A stretch of 64,000 nt of DNA from CAYQJS01 sp964417895 (GTDB lineage: Bacteria > Chloroflexota > UBA6077 > SHYK01): positions 1 to 64,000 of the forward strand of contig CAYQJS010000018.1 in the NCBI GenBank assembly GCA_964417895.1, given 5' to 3'. A model generated the notes under the pieces. That model worked only from the letters and a program-made list of their open reading frames with translations, was not told the origin of the DNA and made no database searches. This document shows positions 35,131 to 43,800 of the stretch, one piece after another. How positions within the stretch are numbered: the stretch's first letter is position 1; the number at the start of each line of letters is the position of its first letter. The position numbers were made by a program, and so were the translations under genes.

Positions 35131-35547
35131 TCAGGCGGTGAACTCCCGCCCGAATGACTCCTCGTTCCCCACGTCTAATGAGCCATGCCACTGGACGATC
35201 TTCCAGGCCCCGGCCTCCAGCTCGAAGACCACAGTGAATCGGAGCGGAAGGGTCGACCCGTCCGGCAGAGCGAGCCGAGGTCGATCAGCGGCCCAACCGA
35301 CATCGCCCGACCGGAAGCCAACTGGGTTTCCGGGCGTCACATCGAACCCACCGCCGGCTTCTTTTAGGTGCTGCTCGAATACCGGGGCGAAGGTGGCTAT
35401 GCCGGTCCACCATTCCCCGGGAGCAGTGCCGATGACGAGCACCCCGTCGTGGCTGGACAGCATCTTCGTAATCGCCTCGTTGTCGCCGCGCTTCATGGCG
35501 GCGAACAGGCTCACCAGGGCGTCGCGGATTTCCGGAGCTGATTGCAT
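35131..35547 (-). CDS. SnoaL/ketosteroid-isomerase-like protein
   Basis: From the ATG at 35547 (GAGGGGGG upstream) the product is 138 residues of the NTF2-like fold: LVSLFAAMKRGDNEAITKML, VLVIGTAPGEWWTG, and a beta-sheet ending FTVVFELEAGAWKIVQWHGS. This is the arrangement of SnoaL_3/DUF4440-type proteins. The longer upstream frame is discarded because it lacks a ribosome-binding site. Such proteins can be isomerases, cyclases or ligand binders; the ligand is unknown. Confidence 0.8.
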   Translation of the reverse strand: MQSAPEIRDALVSLFAAMKRGDNEAITKMLSSHDGVLVIGTAPGEWWTGIATFAPVFEQHLKEAGGGFDVTPGNPVGFRSGDVGWAADRPRLALPDGSTLPLRFTVVFELEAGAWKIVQWHGSLDVGNEESFGREFTA

Positions 35548-35664
35548 TGCTCCCCCCTCGAGCGAATTGGTGGAAATGAGCGCGAATGATTGTCGGAAGT
35601 TCCCGGGTGGGACGCGGAATATTACGACATCCTCCTCGCGCGTCAGGATGTATCCTTCGATGCC

Positions 35665-37374
35665 ATGAGGCAGCTCAAGATGACAGCGCGTTTCGGCCTT
35701 GCTGTGTTGGTCGGCGTCGTTGCCCTCACGGGGTGCGCTCAACCGGGCGTGGGGCCGGGAGACGGAACCGGCCAGGGGTCAGCGCAACGCGCCAAGAAGC
35801 GGATCGTGGCGGCGGCCCTCGGGGACGTCTTCACGGTGAGTAGCTACCTGGCCACCGGCGGGACCGGCACGAACCAGCCGGGGATCAGCGAGGTCGAAAA
35901 ACTGGTGCACGCGGGCCTCGCCGTCAAGATCGGCGCCCAAATGGAGGCCCGGCTCGCGGAAGCGGTCCCCACGACCGACAACGGGCTCTGGCGGGTGTTC
36001 CCGGATGGGACGATGGCAACGACCTGGAGGATCCGGTCAAATGCGCTGTGGCACGACGGTACGCCCTTCACGTCCGATGACCTGTTGTTCACCGCCCGGG
36101 CAGCCCAGGACCGCGAGGTCGAATTCTCGAGGAGCGTCCTCTACTCGTACATCGAGAGCATCGAGGCGCCCGACCCCAAGACCATCACGGTGAGATGGAA
36201 GAGCCCGTACATCGATGCCGACACGCTGTTCTCGCGAAGCGCCATGATGCCGATGCCGAAGCACATCCTCGAAGAGCCCTACCTGGCGAACCGAAGTGGC
36301 CTGCCCCACTTGAGCTACTGGAACCGAGATTTCGTCGGCACCGGGCCGTTTCGACTCCGCGAGTGGGCGCCGTCGAGCCACCTCATCATCGAGGCCAACG
36401 ACGCCTATGCTCTCGGCCGACCGAAGGTGGACGAAATCGAGATCCGTTCGATCCCCAGCCCGACAACCAGCGTCGCCAACGTCCTCTCCGGAGCGGTCGA
36501 GCTGACGCTGGGGCGCGGCCTGTCCATCGACCAGTCCCTCGCCTTTCGCGACCAATGGCGGGACGGACGGCTGGAGCTTGCCGACAGCGGCAACCCCACG
36601 ATGCTCGGGCCGCAGTTCCTGAACCCGAATCCGGCGCTCGTCGCCGACACGCGCTTTCGCCGCGCGCTCTACCACGCCCTCGACCGCGAGGAGATGGCCA
36701 GCGCGCTCCAGGGGGGACTCGTCGACGTTGCCCACAGCGGCTTGCCCTTCAACGACCCGACCTACGATGCACTGACGGGCCGCGTTGTGCGCTACGAGTA
36801 CGACCCGCGCAAGGCAGTCCAGATGATCCAGGAGCTGGGCTACGCGCGGGGCCCCGACGGCCTCTTCGGCGACTCCGCCGGTCAGGCCTTGCCCGTACAG
36901 GTGGTCTCGAGCACCACGGATCTCTACATCCGAACTGCATTGGCGGCGGCGAGCTACTGGAAGCGCATCGGGATCGACTCCGAGCCCTACACGGTCCCCG
37001 ATGCTCGTGAGCGGGACCTCGAGTTTCGCGCGAACTTCCCCGCGTTCGAGGTGCTGTCGAGTGGGAGCGGCATCGACAGCCTCAACAATCTGCGAACGTC
37101 CGAGCTTCGCGTTGCGGAAAACTCGTACCGCGGGAGGAATCGGAGCCGGTATTCCAACGCGGAGCTCGATGCGCTGATCGATCGCTACTACACGACGATC
37201 CCCATACGGGAGCGGCATCAGGCCCTCGGCGACATCGTCCAGCACCTGACCAGCAACGCCGTGTACCTGTGGCTCTTCTACAACGGACACGCAATGGCGA
37301 TCGGCAATCGTTTGGTCAATGTGAACGCTCTCCAGGACACAGCGAACGGCCACGAGTGGGACGTGAGGCTATAG
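35665..37374 (+). CDS. ABC transporter family-5 solute-binding lipoprotein
   Basis: This 569-residue protein has a signal peptide FGLAVLVGVVALTGC with lipobox cysteine. Family blocks include NALWHDGTPFTSDDLLF, DFVGTGPFRLREW, DTRFRRALYHALDREEM and the end NGHEWDVRL. It resembles the lipoproteins at 8933 and 59549 in architecture, and like them has no permease genes beside it. The ATG at 35665 is favoured because it directly precedes the signal segment. Confidence 0.9.
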   Translation: MRQLKMTARFGLAVLVGVVALTGCAQPGVGPGDGTGQGSAQRAKKRIVAAALGDVFTVSSYLATGGTGTNQPGISEVEKLVHAGLAVKIGAQMEARLAEAVPTTDNGLWRVFPDGTMATTWRIRSNALWHDGTPFTSDDLLFTARAAQDREVEFSRSVLYSYIESIEAPDPKTITVRWKSPYIDADTLFSRSAMMPMPKHILEEPYLANRSGLPHLSYWNRDFVGTGPFRLREWAPSSHLIIEANDAYALGRPKVDEIEIRSIPSPTTSVANVLSGAVELTLGRGLSIDQSLAFRDQWRDGRLELADSGNPTMLGPQFLNPNPALVADTRFRRALYHALDREEMASALQGGLVDVAHSGLPFNDPTYDALTGRVVRYEYDPRKAVQMIQELGYARGPDGLFGDSAGQALPVQVVSSTTDLYIRTALAAASYWKRIGIDSEPYTVPDARERDLEFRANFPAFEVLSSGSGIDSLNNLRTSELRVAENSYRGRNRSRYSNAELDALIDRYYTTIPIRERHQALGDIVQHLTSNAVYLWLFYNGHAMAIGNRLVNVNALQDTANGHEWDVRL

Positions 37375-37405
37375 TCCCGGCTGAAACAGCGTCCTGATGA
37401 TCGGG

Positions 37406-37522
37406 CTATCGCCCACGACTCCAGGTCAGCATCCAGGTAAGAGCGACGGCGAACAGCACGGCAAGTCCGAGCAGGAACAATTCGTCCCAGTCAGCGCCAG
37501 TGCCATGCAAGAGGGTCGGCAT
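37406..37522 (-). CDS. Putative 38-residue single-helix membrane peptide
   Basis: From the ATG at 37522 the frame gives MPTLLHGTGADWDELFLLGL followed by AVLFAVALTWMLTWSRGR. This is one strongly hydrophobic helix with charged residues at each end, a plausible small membrane protein. The frame stays open upstream to the IS junction at 37639, so it could be the tail of a gene interrupted by the insertion. No ribosome-binding site is obvious. Confidence 0.25.
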   Translation of the reverse strand: MPTLLHGTGADWDELFLLGLAVLFAVALTWMLTWSRGR

Positions 37523-37638
37523 CAACGCCTGGACACCATATTCGGAGTGCGGAACGAACCCTGGCGAACGAGGAGCCCATGGATGCCGAACGCAGTATGG
37601 CCACGCCGCGCGAGTTGCAACACCTCGTGAAGGTCTAG

Positions 37639-39056
37639 CAGGCTGCGGAAAAACGACTTGGTAGATGTCGGTGATGCATAAGCAGTGCCTGTTCTCGTCT
37701 CTATTGTCGTCTGTTGTGGTTCTTAGCCCTGGCTGGTGGGGTTGCTACGCTCTCCGCACCCCGTCCAGCCGCGCGTGGAGGGCTGGTCGCGGTGCCCTCA
37801 TTGCCTCCTGCGGTGGCTCCCTGGGCTCCGGGCGTGGGGATCCCTTACGCTGCAGCGGCCAGCGCCTGAGCTTTCACCAGCAGGCGAGCCATGCGGACCA
37901 AATTGTAGGCGGTAGCGACCAGGTAGCCCGCCAGCCCTGTCCGGTCCAGGCCGCGGTAGCGTGTGCGTCGGAACCCGCCCACCGTCTTCATCCAACCGAA
38001 GATCTCCTCGACCCGCTTGCGCACCCGTTGGCTCAGTCGGTAACCAGCGTGCCGGGTGGTCCGACCGTCGATGGCGCTGCGGCGGCCATTGGTGTTCTGG
38101 GAGACGTGCGGGGTGACCCCACGAGCGCGCAGCTGCTTTACACAGTTTTTCGTGTCGTAGTTCTTGTCGGCTCCCAGAGTCTTCGGACGAAACCGTCGCT
38201 TCCTCGCCTGGTCGATGAGCTGTGGCGCCGCATCCCGCTCCGCCGTACCGGTCGCCTGCGACATCAGGAAGTCGACCAGCATGCCGTTGCGGTTTTCCAT
38301 CAGGGCATGAGCCATGAACACGAGCTTCGCTTCCTTGCCTTTTCCCTTGCGCAGCAGGCGCGCTTCGGAGTCCGTGGTGCTCTGATGGGTGGCGTTCGAG
38401 CGCTTCTCGCCATGAAAGTCCACCGACGGATTGCCCGGATCGTCGTCGGTGGTCTTGGGCGGCTGGCCATCGCGCGGCTTGAAGCTCTTGAGGCTGGCCG
38501 CCGCCTCGATCAGCGTGCCGTCCACGGTGAAATGCTCGTCCGAGAGCAGGCCTTGCTCATGGGCCTGCTCGACCACCAGATCGAACAGGCCACGCCCTAT
38601 CTCATGCTCGAGCAGCCGCTGGCGGTTCTTGGTGAACGTTGTGGGGTCAAAGCTCGGCTCCATCAGCGGCATGTCCAGGAACCAGCGGAACAGGAGGTTG
38701 TAGTCCAGTTCCTCACAGAAGGCTCGCTCACTGCGCACCGAGTAGAGAGAGATCAGCACGGAGGCCTTCAACAGCCGCTCGGGCGGGATCGACGGCCGGC
38801 CCCGTTTGGCGTACATCGCGTCGAAGGTGCCAGACAGTTTGGACAGTGCCTGGTCGGCAAGCGCCTTGATGGTGCGCAATGGATGATCCTTCGGCACCCG
38901 CTCTTCGAGATCGATAAACGCCAGCATCAGCACCTCGGGCTCGCGCCATCCACGCATCTCTGCCTCCCCATGCCGCTGGTCTGTTCTACCCGAGCGAGGC
39001 CCTCGGCCGGTAGGGGAACATGTATTCCAATTCCACGCGGATTTTTCAGCAGCCTG
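37639..39056 (-). mobile_element. Complete insertion sequence, IS5/IS1182 group
   Basis: The element is 1418 bp. Its left end CAGGCTGCGGAAAAA (37639-37653) and right end TTTTTCAGCAGCCTG (39042-39056) are inverted repeats with one mismatch. Both ends are flanked by the 4-base sequence CTAG (37635-37638 and 39057-39060), the expected target duplication. It holds one transposase gene. The ends and the gene look intact, so it may be recent and active. Confidence 0.9.
37845..38957 (-). CDS. IS5/IS1182-group transposase
   Basis: A 370-residue DDE transposase. The N-terminal DUF772-type domain reads ALADQALSKLSGTFDAMYAK, SIPPERLLKASVLISLYSVR, with FCEELDYNLLFRWFLDM. The catalytic part includes FTVDGTLIEAAASLKSF (first aspartate), LGADKNYDT (second aspartate) and QRVRKRVEEIFGWMKTVGG (glutamate with the YREK-like block). 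A central linker has the EKRSNATHQSTTDSEARL motif. It appears complete. Confidence 0.92.
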   Translation of the reverse strand: MRGWREPEVLMLAFIDLEERVPKDHPLRTIKALADQALSKLSGTFDAMYAKRGRPSIPPERLLKASVLISLYSVRSERAFCEELDYNLLFRWFLDMPLMEPSFDPTTFTKNRQRLLEHEIGRGLFDLVVEQAHEQGLLSDEHFTVDGTLIEAAASLKSFKPRDGQPPKTTDDDPGNPSVDFHGEKRSNATHQSTTDSEARLLRKGKGKEAKLVFMAHALMENRNGMLVDFLMSQATGTAERDAAPQLIDQARKRRFRPKTLGADKNYDTKNCVKQLRARGVTPHVSQNTNGRRSAIDGRTTRHAGYRLSQRVRKRVEEIFGWMKTVGGFRRTRYRGLDRTGLAGYLVATAYNLVRMARLLVKAQALAAAA

Positions 39057-39173
39057 CTAGACACAGGAAGACTGCCTGCGGCTTCCCTAAGACCGTACCT
39101 TCGAGCTGACCCCCGTCAAACCTTGGCACCGGCGCCCACGTATTTCAACCGTTTGATGCTGATTGGATTCCTG

Positions 39174-39536
39174 TCAGAAGCTCAGGGCTGATGCCCCCGC
39201 TGCCATGAACTCCACCACGTTCGCGGCGGTAACGATCTTCGCACCCGGGATTAGATCCGCCTCCGTAATGCCACGAGGCTTGGTGCAGGCCCCGCATGCC
39301 CAGATCTGCCCGCCATTCGACGTGAACGATTCGATTGCCTCCTTGACTGGCTGGAACCCATCCTTCTGGACGCCGTCACTGTAGCCCTCAGTCGCAAGCC
39401 AGACACCGTCGATCGTCAGAAGCACGACGGCCTCCTGGTCGGCGGTCGCCGCGACGTTGCCAACGATAAAGGGCAGTGTGGCCCGCTCGGGATCATTCTT
39501 GCCGTGGGTGCAGTTGACGAGAATCTTGCTGGTCAT
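39174..39536 (-). CDS. DsrE-family sulfur-relay-like protein
   Basis: A 120-residue protein of the DsrE/DsrF/TusD fold: KILVNCTHGKNDPERATLPF, VVLLTIDGVWLATEGY, and a WACGACTKPRGI loop carrying two cysteines three residues apart that could receive persulfide. Last gene of the three-gene operon with a DsbD_N-TusA fusion and a selenoprotein; the gap to the previous gene is 22 bases. TusA and DsrE proteins act together in sulfur transfer in known systems, so a sulfur or selenium relay role fits. Confidence 0.8.
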   Translation of the reverse strand: MTSKILVNCTHGKNDPERATLPFIVGNVAATADQEAVVLLTIDGVWLATEGYSDGVQKDGFQPVKEAIESFTSNGGQIWACGACTKPRGITEADLIPGAKIVTAANVVEFMAAGASALSF

Positions 39537-39558
39537 TGGGGTACTCCTTCCCTGTAGG

Positions 39559-40242
39559 CTATTTCTTTCGGAGATAGAACCGGGTGCGCTGCGAGTCCTC
39601 CTCGATGGTCGCCAGGAGCTTGTTGCCGGTCAGGCGGCTCCAAGCAGGTACACCCTCGCGCGCCGCGGGATCGTCGGCGATGACCTCCAGCACACGCCCG
39701 GAGTCCATGCCGCGCATGGTTGACTTGATGAGCGGCGTTAGATTCGCGCACGTAAGCGGGAGGCCATTGGCATTCAGAACCGCGTCGGCTACTGGCGTTT
39801 CCTGTTCGCCTGCTGTCGCATCGCCGGGGGCGACGATTCGAGCGTTTAGCGTGAACCGTGCGACAGCCGGGAACAGACAGGAGTGCTCGTCGCACCCCTG
39901 GTAGTGCAACGCCGCCCGCAACGTACGGTCGCCGAGCGGCACCGATTGCTCTGCCTGGAGCGGAAGCACGACCTCGAACGTTCCGCCGTACGTCATCAAG
40001 TCGTCGTCCGCTCCCGTTAGGCGGTACGGCTGCCCTTGCGGGTAGATTGGCTTGCCCGGGTGAATTCCTCTCTGTCCCTTGACCTCGAGCCGAAGAGGAA
40101 TCAGGAACTGCTGGTTGGTTGGGTTCGCCTGGACGTGATAGCCGTGGTCTACGACCACGGTAATCCGGGCCTCGACGCTGCCTCCAGCAGGGAGCTCGGC
40201 GGGCGGCGGGGCCTGGACGGCGATTATCGAGTTAGGCGCCAT
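39559..40242 (-). CDS. DsbD N-terminal-type domain fused to TusA-like domain
   Basis: In this 227-residue protein, residues 1-135 resemble the N-terminal immunoglobulin-like domain of DsbD: VDHGYHVQANPTNQQFLIP, PIYPQGQPY, MTYGGTFEVVLPL, and a cysteine pair in HYQGCDEHSCLFP. Residues 150-225 resemble TusA/SirA: VLNANGLPLTCANLTPLIKS, LEVIADDPAAREGVPAW and LLATIEE. The usual CP pair of TusA is CA here. No signal peptide is visible, although DsbD_N is normally periplasmic. ATG at 40242 has AGGAGAG upstream, inside the end of the selenoprotein gene. Confidence 0.7.
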   Translation of the reverse strand: MAPNSIIAVQAPPPAELPAGGSVEARITVVVDHGYHVQANPTNQQFLIPLRLEVKGQRGIHPGKPIYPQGQPYRLTGADDDLMTYGGTFEVVLPLQAEQSVPLGDRTLRAALHYQGCDEHSCLFPAVARFTLNARIVAPGDATAGEQETPVADAVLNANGLPLTCANLTPLIKSTMRGMDSGRVLEVIADDPAAREGVPAWSRLTGNKLLATIEEDSQRTRFYLRKK

Positions 40243-40247
40243 TGATC

Positions 40248-40745
40248 TCACCTCTCCTGAAGAAGTTCATCGAGACGAGCGGTCAGGCCGATGAGCCTGG
40301 CATCGAAGTGCATAGAGTCGAGCAGGGAGTAGAAGCGAATCGTGCCTTCCGGGTCGACGATGAGGTTCGAGGCGATCGGGATCTGATCGCGCGGCAAATC
40401 GGGCAGCACACCGTCCGGCGCGTAACGGACAGCCACCGCGCCGTCGAGGTCCAGCAGCACGGGGCAGCTGAACTTCAGCGAACGCGCCCACCGCGCGGCC
40501 TTGGTTTTGGATTCCTTGACGTTGATCACGAACACCTGGACGCCCCGGTCGTGGTACCTCTGGTGAAGCGCTATCAGATGCGGAGCCTCCGCATTGCAGA
40601 ACGGTCACCAACTGGTGCCGAAATGGAGCACGACGAACCGCCCGCGCTGTTCGGCCAGCCCGTGCGTCTCTCCGTCAGCGCTGGTGAGCCTGAAAAGCGG
40701 GGCGGTCTCTCCGACCATGGGTTGGGGCAATGCGAGAGCAACCAT
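40248..40745 (-). CDS. Thioredoxin-fold selenoprotein (TlpA/redoxin type, U-x-x-C)
   Basis: From the ATG at 40745 (GGAGGG upstream), the frame is open for 165 codons except for one UGA at 40605-40607. Translation around it reads RFVVLHFGTSW-U-PFCNAEAPHL, so the UGA is residue 47, exactly where the first cysteine of the redox motif (C-x-x-C) stands in TlpA-like proteins; C50 is the second. The frame is continuous on both sides (VFVINVKESKTKAARWARSL and LDGAVAVRYAPDGVLPDLP follow). A hairpin matching the bacterial SECIS consensus starts 10 bases after the UGA. I read this as selenocysteine, not a stop. It heads an operon with DsbD_N-TusA and DsrE genes. selA, selB, selD and tRNA-Sec are not in this window. 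Confidence 0.85.
40578..40594 (-). promoter_or_regulatory. bSECIS-like hairpin for selenocysteine insertion
   Basis: On the coding strand: UGA, 10-base spacer, stem AUGCGG, loop AGGCU, stem CCGCAU (a seventh pair and 3-base loop is the alternative). The apical loop starts 16 bases after the UGA and has G among its first two bases. Both properties match the published bacterial SECIS description. Confidence 0.75.
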
Positions 40746-40763
40746 CTTTCTGTCCCTCCTATA

Positions 40764-40812
40764 GAAGAAGCGCTGCCTTTGACCGTGCTCCGATCATAGG
40801 CAGCGCTTCTTC
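40764..40812 (-). promoter_or_regulatory. Perfect 15-bp inverted repeat upstream of selenoprotein operon
   Basis: GAAGAAGCGCTGCCT and AGGCAGCGCTTCTTC are separated by 19 bases and end 10 bases upstream of the GGAGGG ribosome-binding site. There is no T tract after it in either direction, so it is not a standard terminator. It may be a regulator site or a leader RNA structure controlling the operon; it also separates it from the upstream SARP gene. Confidence 0.6.
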
Positions 40813-40858
40813 CCTGGCTCTTACCAGGGGCTTCTTTTGTTCTTCTTTTCCTGCGTCC

Positions 40859-43800
40859 TCACCCAGTAGCGGAAAGCTGCTCCAGAGCGCGGCGGGCTCG
40901 GGCTTCGCCGGTCACCGCGCCGAGGCGCTGAAATGCGTCCAGGGCTCGTTGTAGCCAGACCTGCCCGCTGCGAATGTCTCCGCCCTCGACCAGCGCGAGT
41001 CCCGACTGCAAGGTGCAGCGGGCCGCCTGGTAGGGCTGCCCGATCCTCTCGAACCTCTCGGCCGCCAGGGCGAAGAGCTCCGCCGCTTCGCCGTCCTCCC
41101 CGCCTGATGCGCACGCTCCTGCGACGTCGGCCATGGCGTTCCACGCGTCGCTTCCCCACGTCCGTGTCTCCTCGGCCGCGTCGGCGTGCTCTTTGGCCCG
41201 CTGGATGTCGCCGAGGGCGGCATACGTCTCGGCCGCGACCGGATGAAGTAGCGCATCGCAGGGAGGGCAGGCGCCGTAGCGTTCGCGGGCCTCAGCAGCC
41301 GCGTCGATGGCTTGCTGTGCGGAAGCGACGTCATCTCGCTCCAGAGCGTCCAACGTGATGGTGGTATAGATCCGACTCATGAGATGCACGGCCAGCGGTC
41401 CATCGACGGCCAGGTCAAGGGCCCGGTCGAGGTGGACGCGCGCCGCCGTGTGGTCGCCTCGGTACACGGCTAGCTCGCCCAACCGTTGCGAGGCGAGCGC
41501 TTCGCCCGTGGTCGCGCCTAGCGCGCGGTGCAATTCGTGGCAGCGTTCGAGATAGACCTGGGCATCGTCCCACTGGCCCCGCAGCAGCAGCGACTCCCCG
41601 AGAAGGCACGAGGCGAGGGCTTCTGCCCGCCTCGCGCCCGTGCGGCCGGCCAGCTCCAGCGTGCGGCGCGCGTAGTCGTCCACCGCTTCGAGGGCCACAT
41701 CACCATACAGGTGATACTCCCCCAGTCAGAGGTAGGCGTCGCAGAGCTCGGCGAGCTGCGGAGCGTCGGACACATCCCCCAAGTGATCGATCACGAAATG
41801 AAGGCCCCGCTGCCAGTCGCCATGAGAATGGAAAACGAGCGCCAGCGTGCTGTAGGCGGCGATGGTGTCCGCGACTTCGCCGTGCTGCTCGGCGAGGGCG
41901 AGAGCTTCCTCAGCGGCCCGCACGCCCGCTTCGTAGCTCCCCCGTTCCCACTGCCAGTGGGCACGAACGCGCAACACACGGCCTCGCTCCGCATCGTCGG
42001 GTCGGTCGGCGAGGACCCTGTCCACCTCGTCGAGATGGCTCTCCGCGAGGTCAGCGTCATGCTGGGCCAGGCACGCATGGGCGGCCTTACGATGCAGGCG
42101 AGGAAGCTTTGCCATGTCGTCCGCTCCGGAAAGGGATCCGATAGCGGACGCATACGCTGCGAGCTCCCGGCCGGTCTCGCCCATGAGCGAGTACCGGTCC
42201 CCCAGCTTTTCGGACAGCTCCGCCAGCAGCGCTGGCGCAGCTTCCGGCGCGCCCGTTGTCCCAAGCAGCTCAATCGCGCGCTGGTAGGCCTCGACCGCCG
42301 CCTCGTTGGCATGAACTGCAGCGGCTCGATCCCCAGCGGCAATCAAGTGAGGGACAGCCTGACCTGGAACCTCGCTGCGGAGATGGTGGTATGCCAGAGC
42401 TTCCGTCTGCGCCTCCAGGCCATCGGCGTAGAGCGTCTCCAGTGCGGCCGCAACGCGCCCATGCAGCGTCGCTCGGCGTGCCCGGCTGAGGCGCTCGTAA
42501 AGCGCCGCCCGGTGCACAGGGTGGTTGAATCGGTAGCCATCGGCCGCCTCATCCAGCACACGCCCTGCCAAGCATATGTCGAGAGCGTCGAGCAACTCAG
42601 GCTCCGACAGATCCGCGGCGGCACGGAGTACGCGGTACGGGACCTCCCGACCCGCGACCGCCGCCAGGTTGAGCGCGGCGCGCGCTCGGGGATCGAGACG
42701 CTCGATCCGGGCGACGACCAGCTGTGCGAGCTGCGCGGGCACGGGCGAAACCTGACCCGTTACGCGCCAGCGGCCATCCACCTGCTCGAGCTGTCCGCTC
42801 TCCCGCAGGGACCTGAGAGCTTCCTCGGTGTAGAAGGGATTTCCCGCCGCCAGCTCGTGCACCGCGTCGAACACAGTGCGTTCAACCGGCGCTTCGCCGA
42901 GCAGAGAGCCAACGAGAACGTCGCTCTGGCGCGCGCTCAGCCGACCCAGCTCTATGGATGAGCAGAGGCGCTCTCGCGTAAGGGCCGCGAGCAGCTGGCC
43001 GAGGGACGTGGTCGGACCGGCCTCTTCGGGTCTGTGTGTACTCAGGATGAGGACCGGAGCGTCCTTCAGGGTACGCGCCAGGTAGTGAAGGAGCTGGAAG
43101 CTTGCTTCATCGGCGGCGTGCAGATCGTCGAGGACCAGCAGCACCGGAGAAGCCTCAGCCAGCTTGCGCAAGAGATTACCGACCGCGGCGAAGAACCTCT
43201 GCCTGTCGCCAGTTCCGCCGCCAACCCGCTGCCCGGGGGCAGCGGAGGGAATAAGACGCCCAAGCTCCTGGTCCGTCTTCCCCAAGAGCGAGCGCAGCTC
43301 CCCGGCCGACGTTGAGCCGGCGAGTTGTTGGAAAGCCTCGACGAACGGGCCGTAGGGGAGCCTCCCCTCCTGTTCGTAGCCGGCTCCCACGAGAGCCGTG
43401 CCGCCTCTGCGCCGGATCCGTTCCGCTACCTCGCGGCAGAGACGAGTCTTGCCGACGCCGGCCTCGCCGGCGACGAAGATCAGCTGGCCATCCCCTGCGA
43501 ACAGGCGCTCGAGCACGTCTTCGAGATCATCCAGCTCTCGGTCGCGACCGACGAGGACGGCGTCGTGGGCGGCGGCGCGAGATGGGGAGGCCACCAACCC
43601 GGCTCCCAATCGTGGCGCGGGAGCAGGGGGGAACCGGCCGGCCAGGATCTCCTGGTACAGGCGCTCACTCTCCGCCTCGGGCTCGGCGTCCAGCTCCCGC
43701 TCGAGGGCCTGGCGGAGCTGTTGATACTGGCGCAACGCCTGGTGACGCTGGCCGGCGTGCGCGTATAGAGACATCAAGAGCCGATGAGCCTCCTCGTGCG

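Noticed and set aside
36037..37353. 438-codon minus-strand frame opposite the second lipoprotein
   Set aside because: It is the antisense shadow of a well-matched family-5 binding protein; the composition is typical of GC-rich antisense frames.
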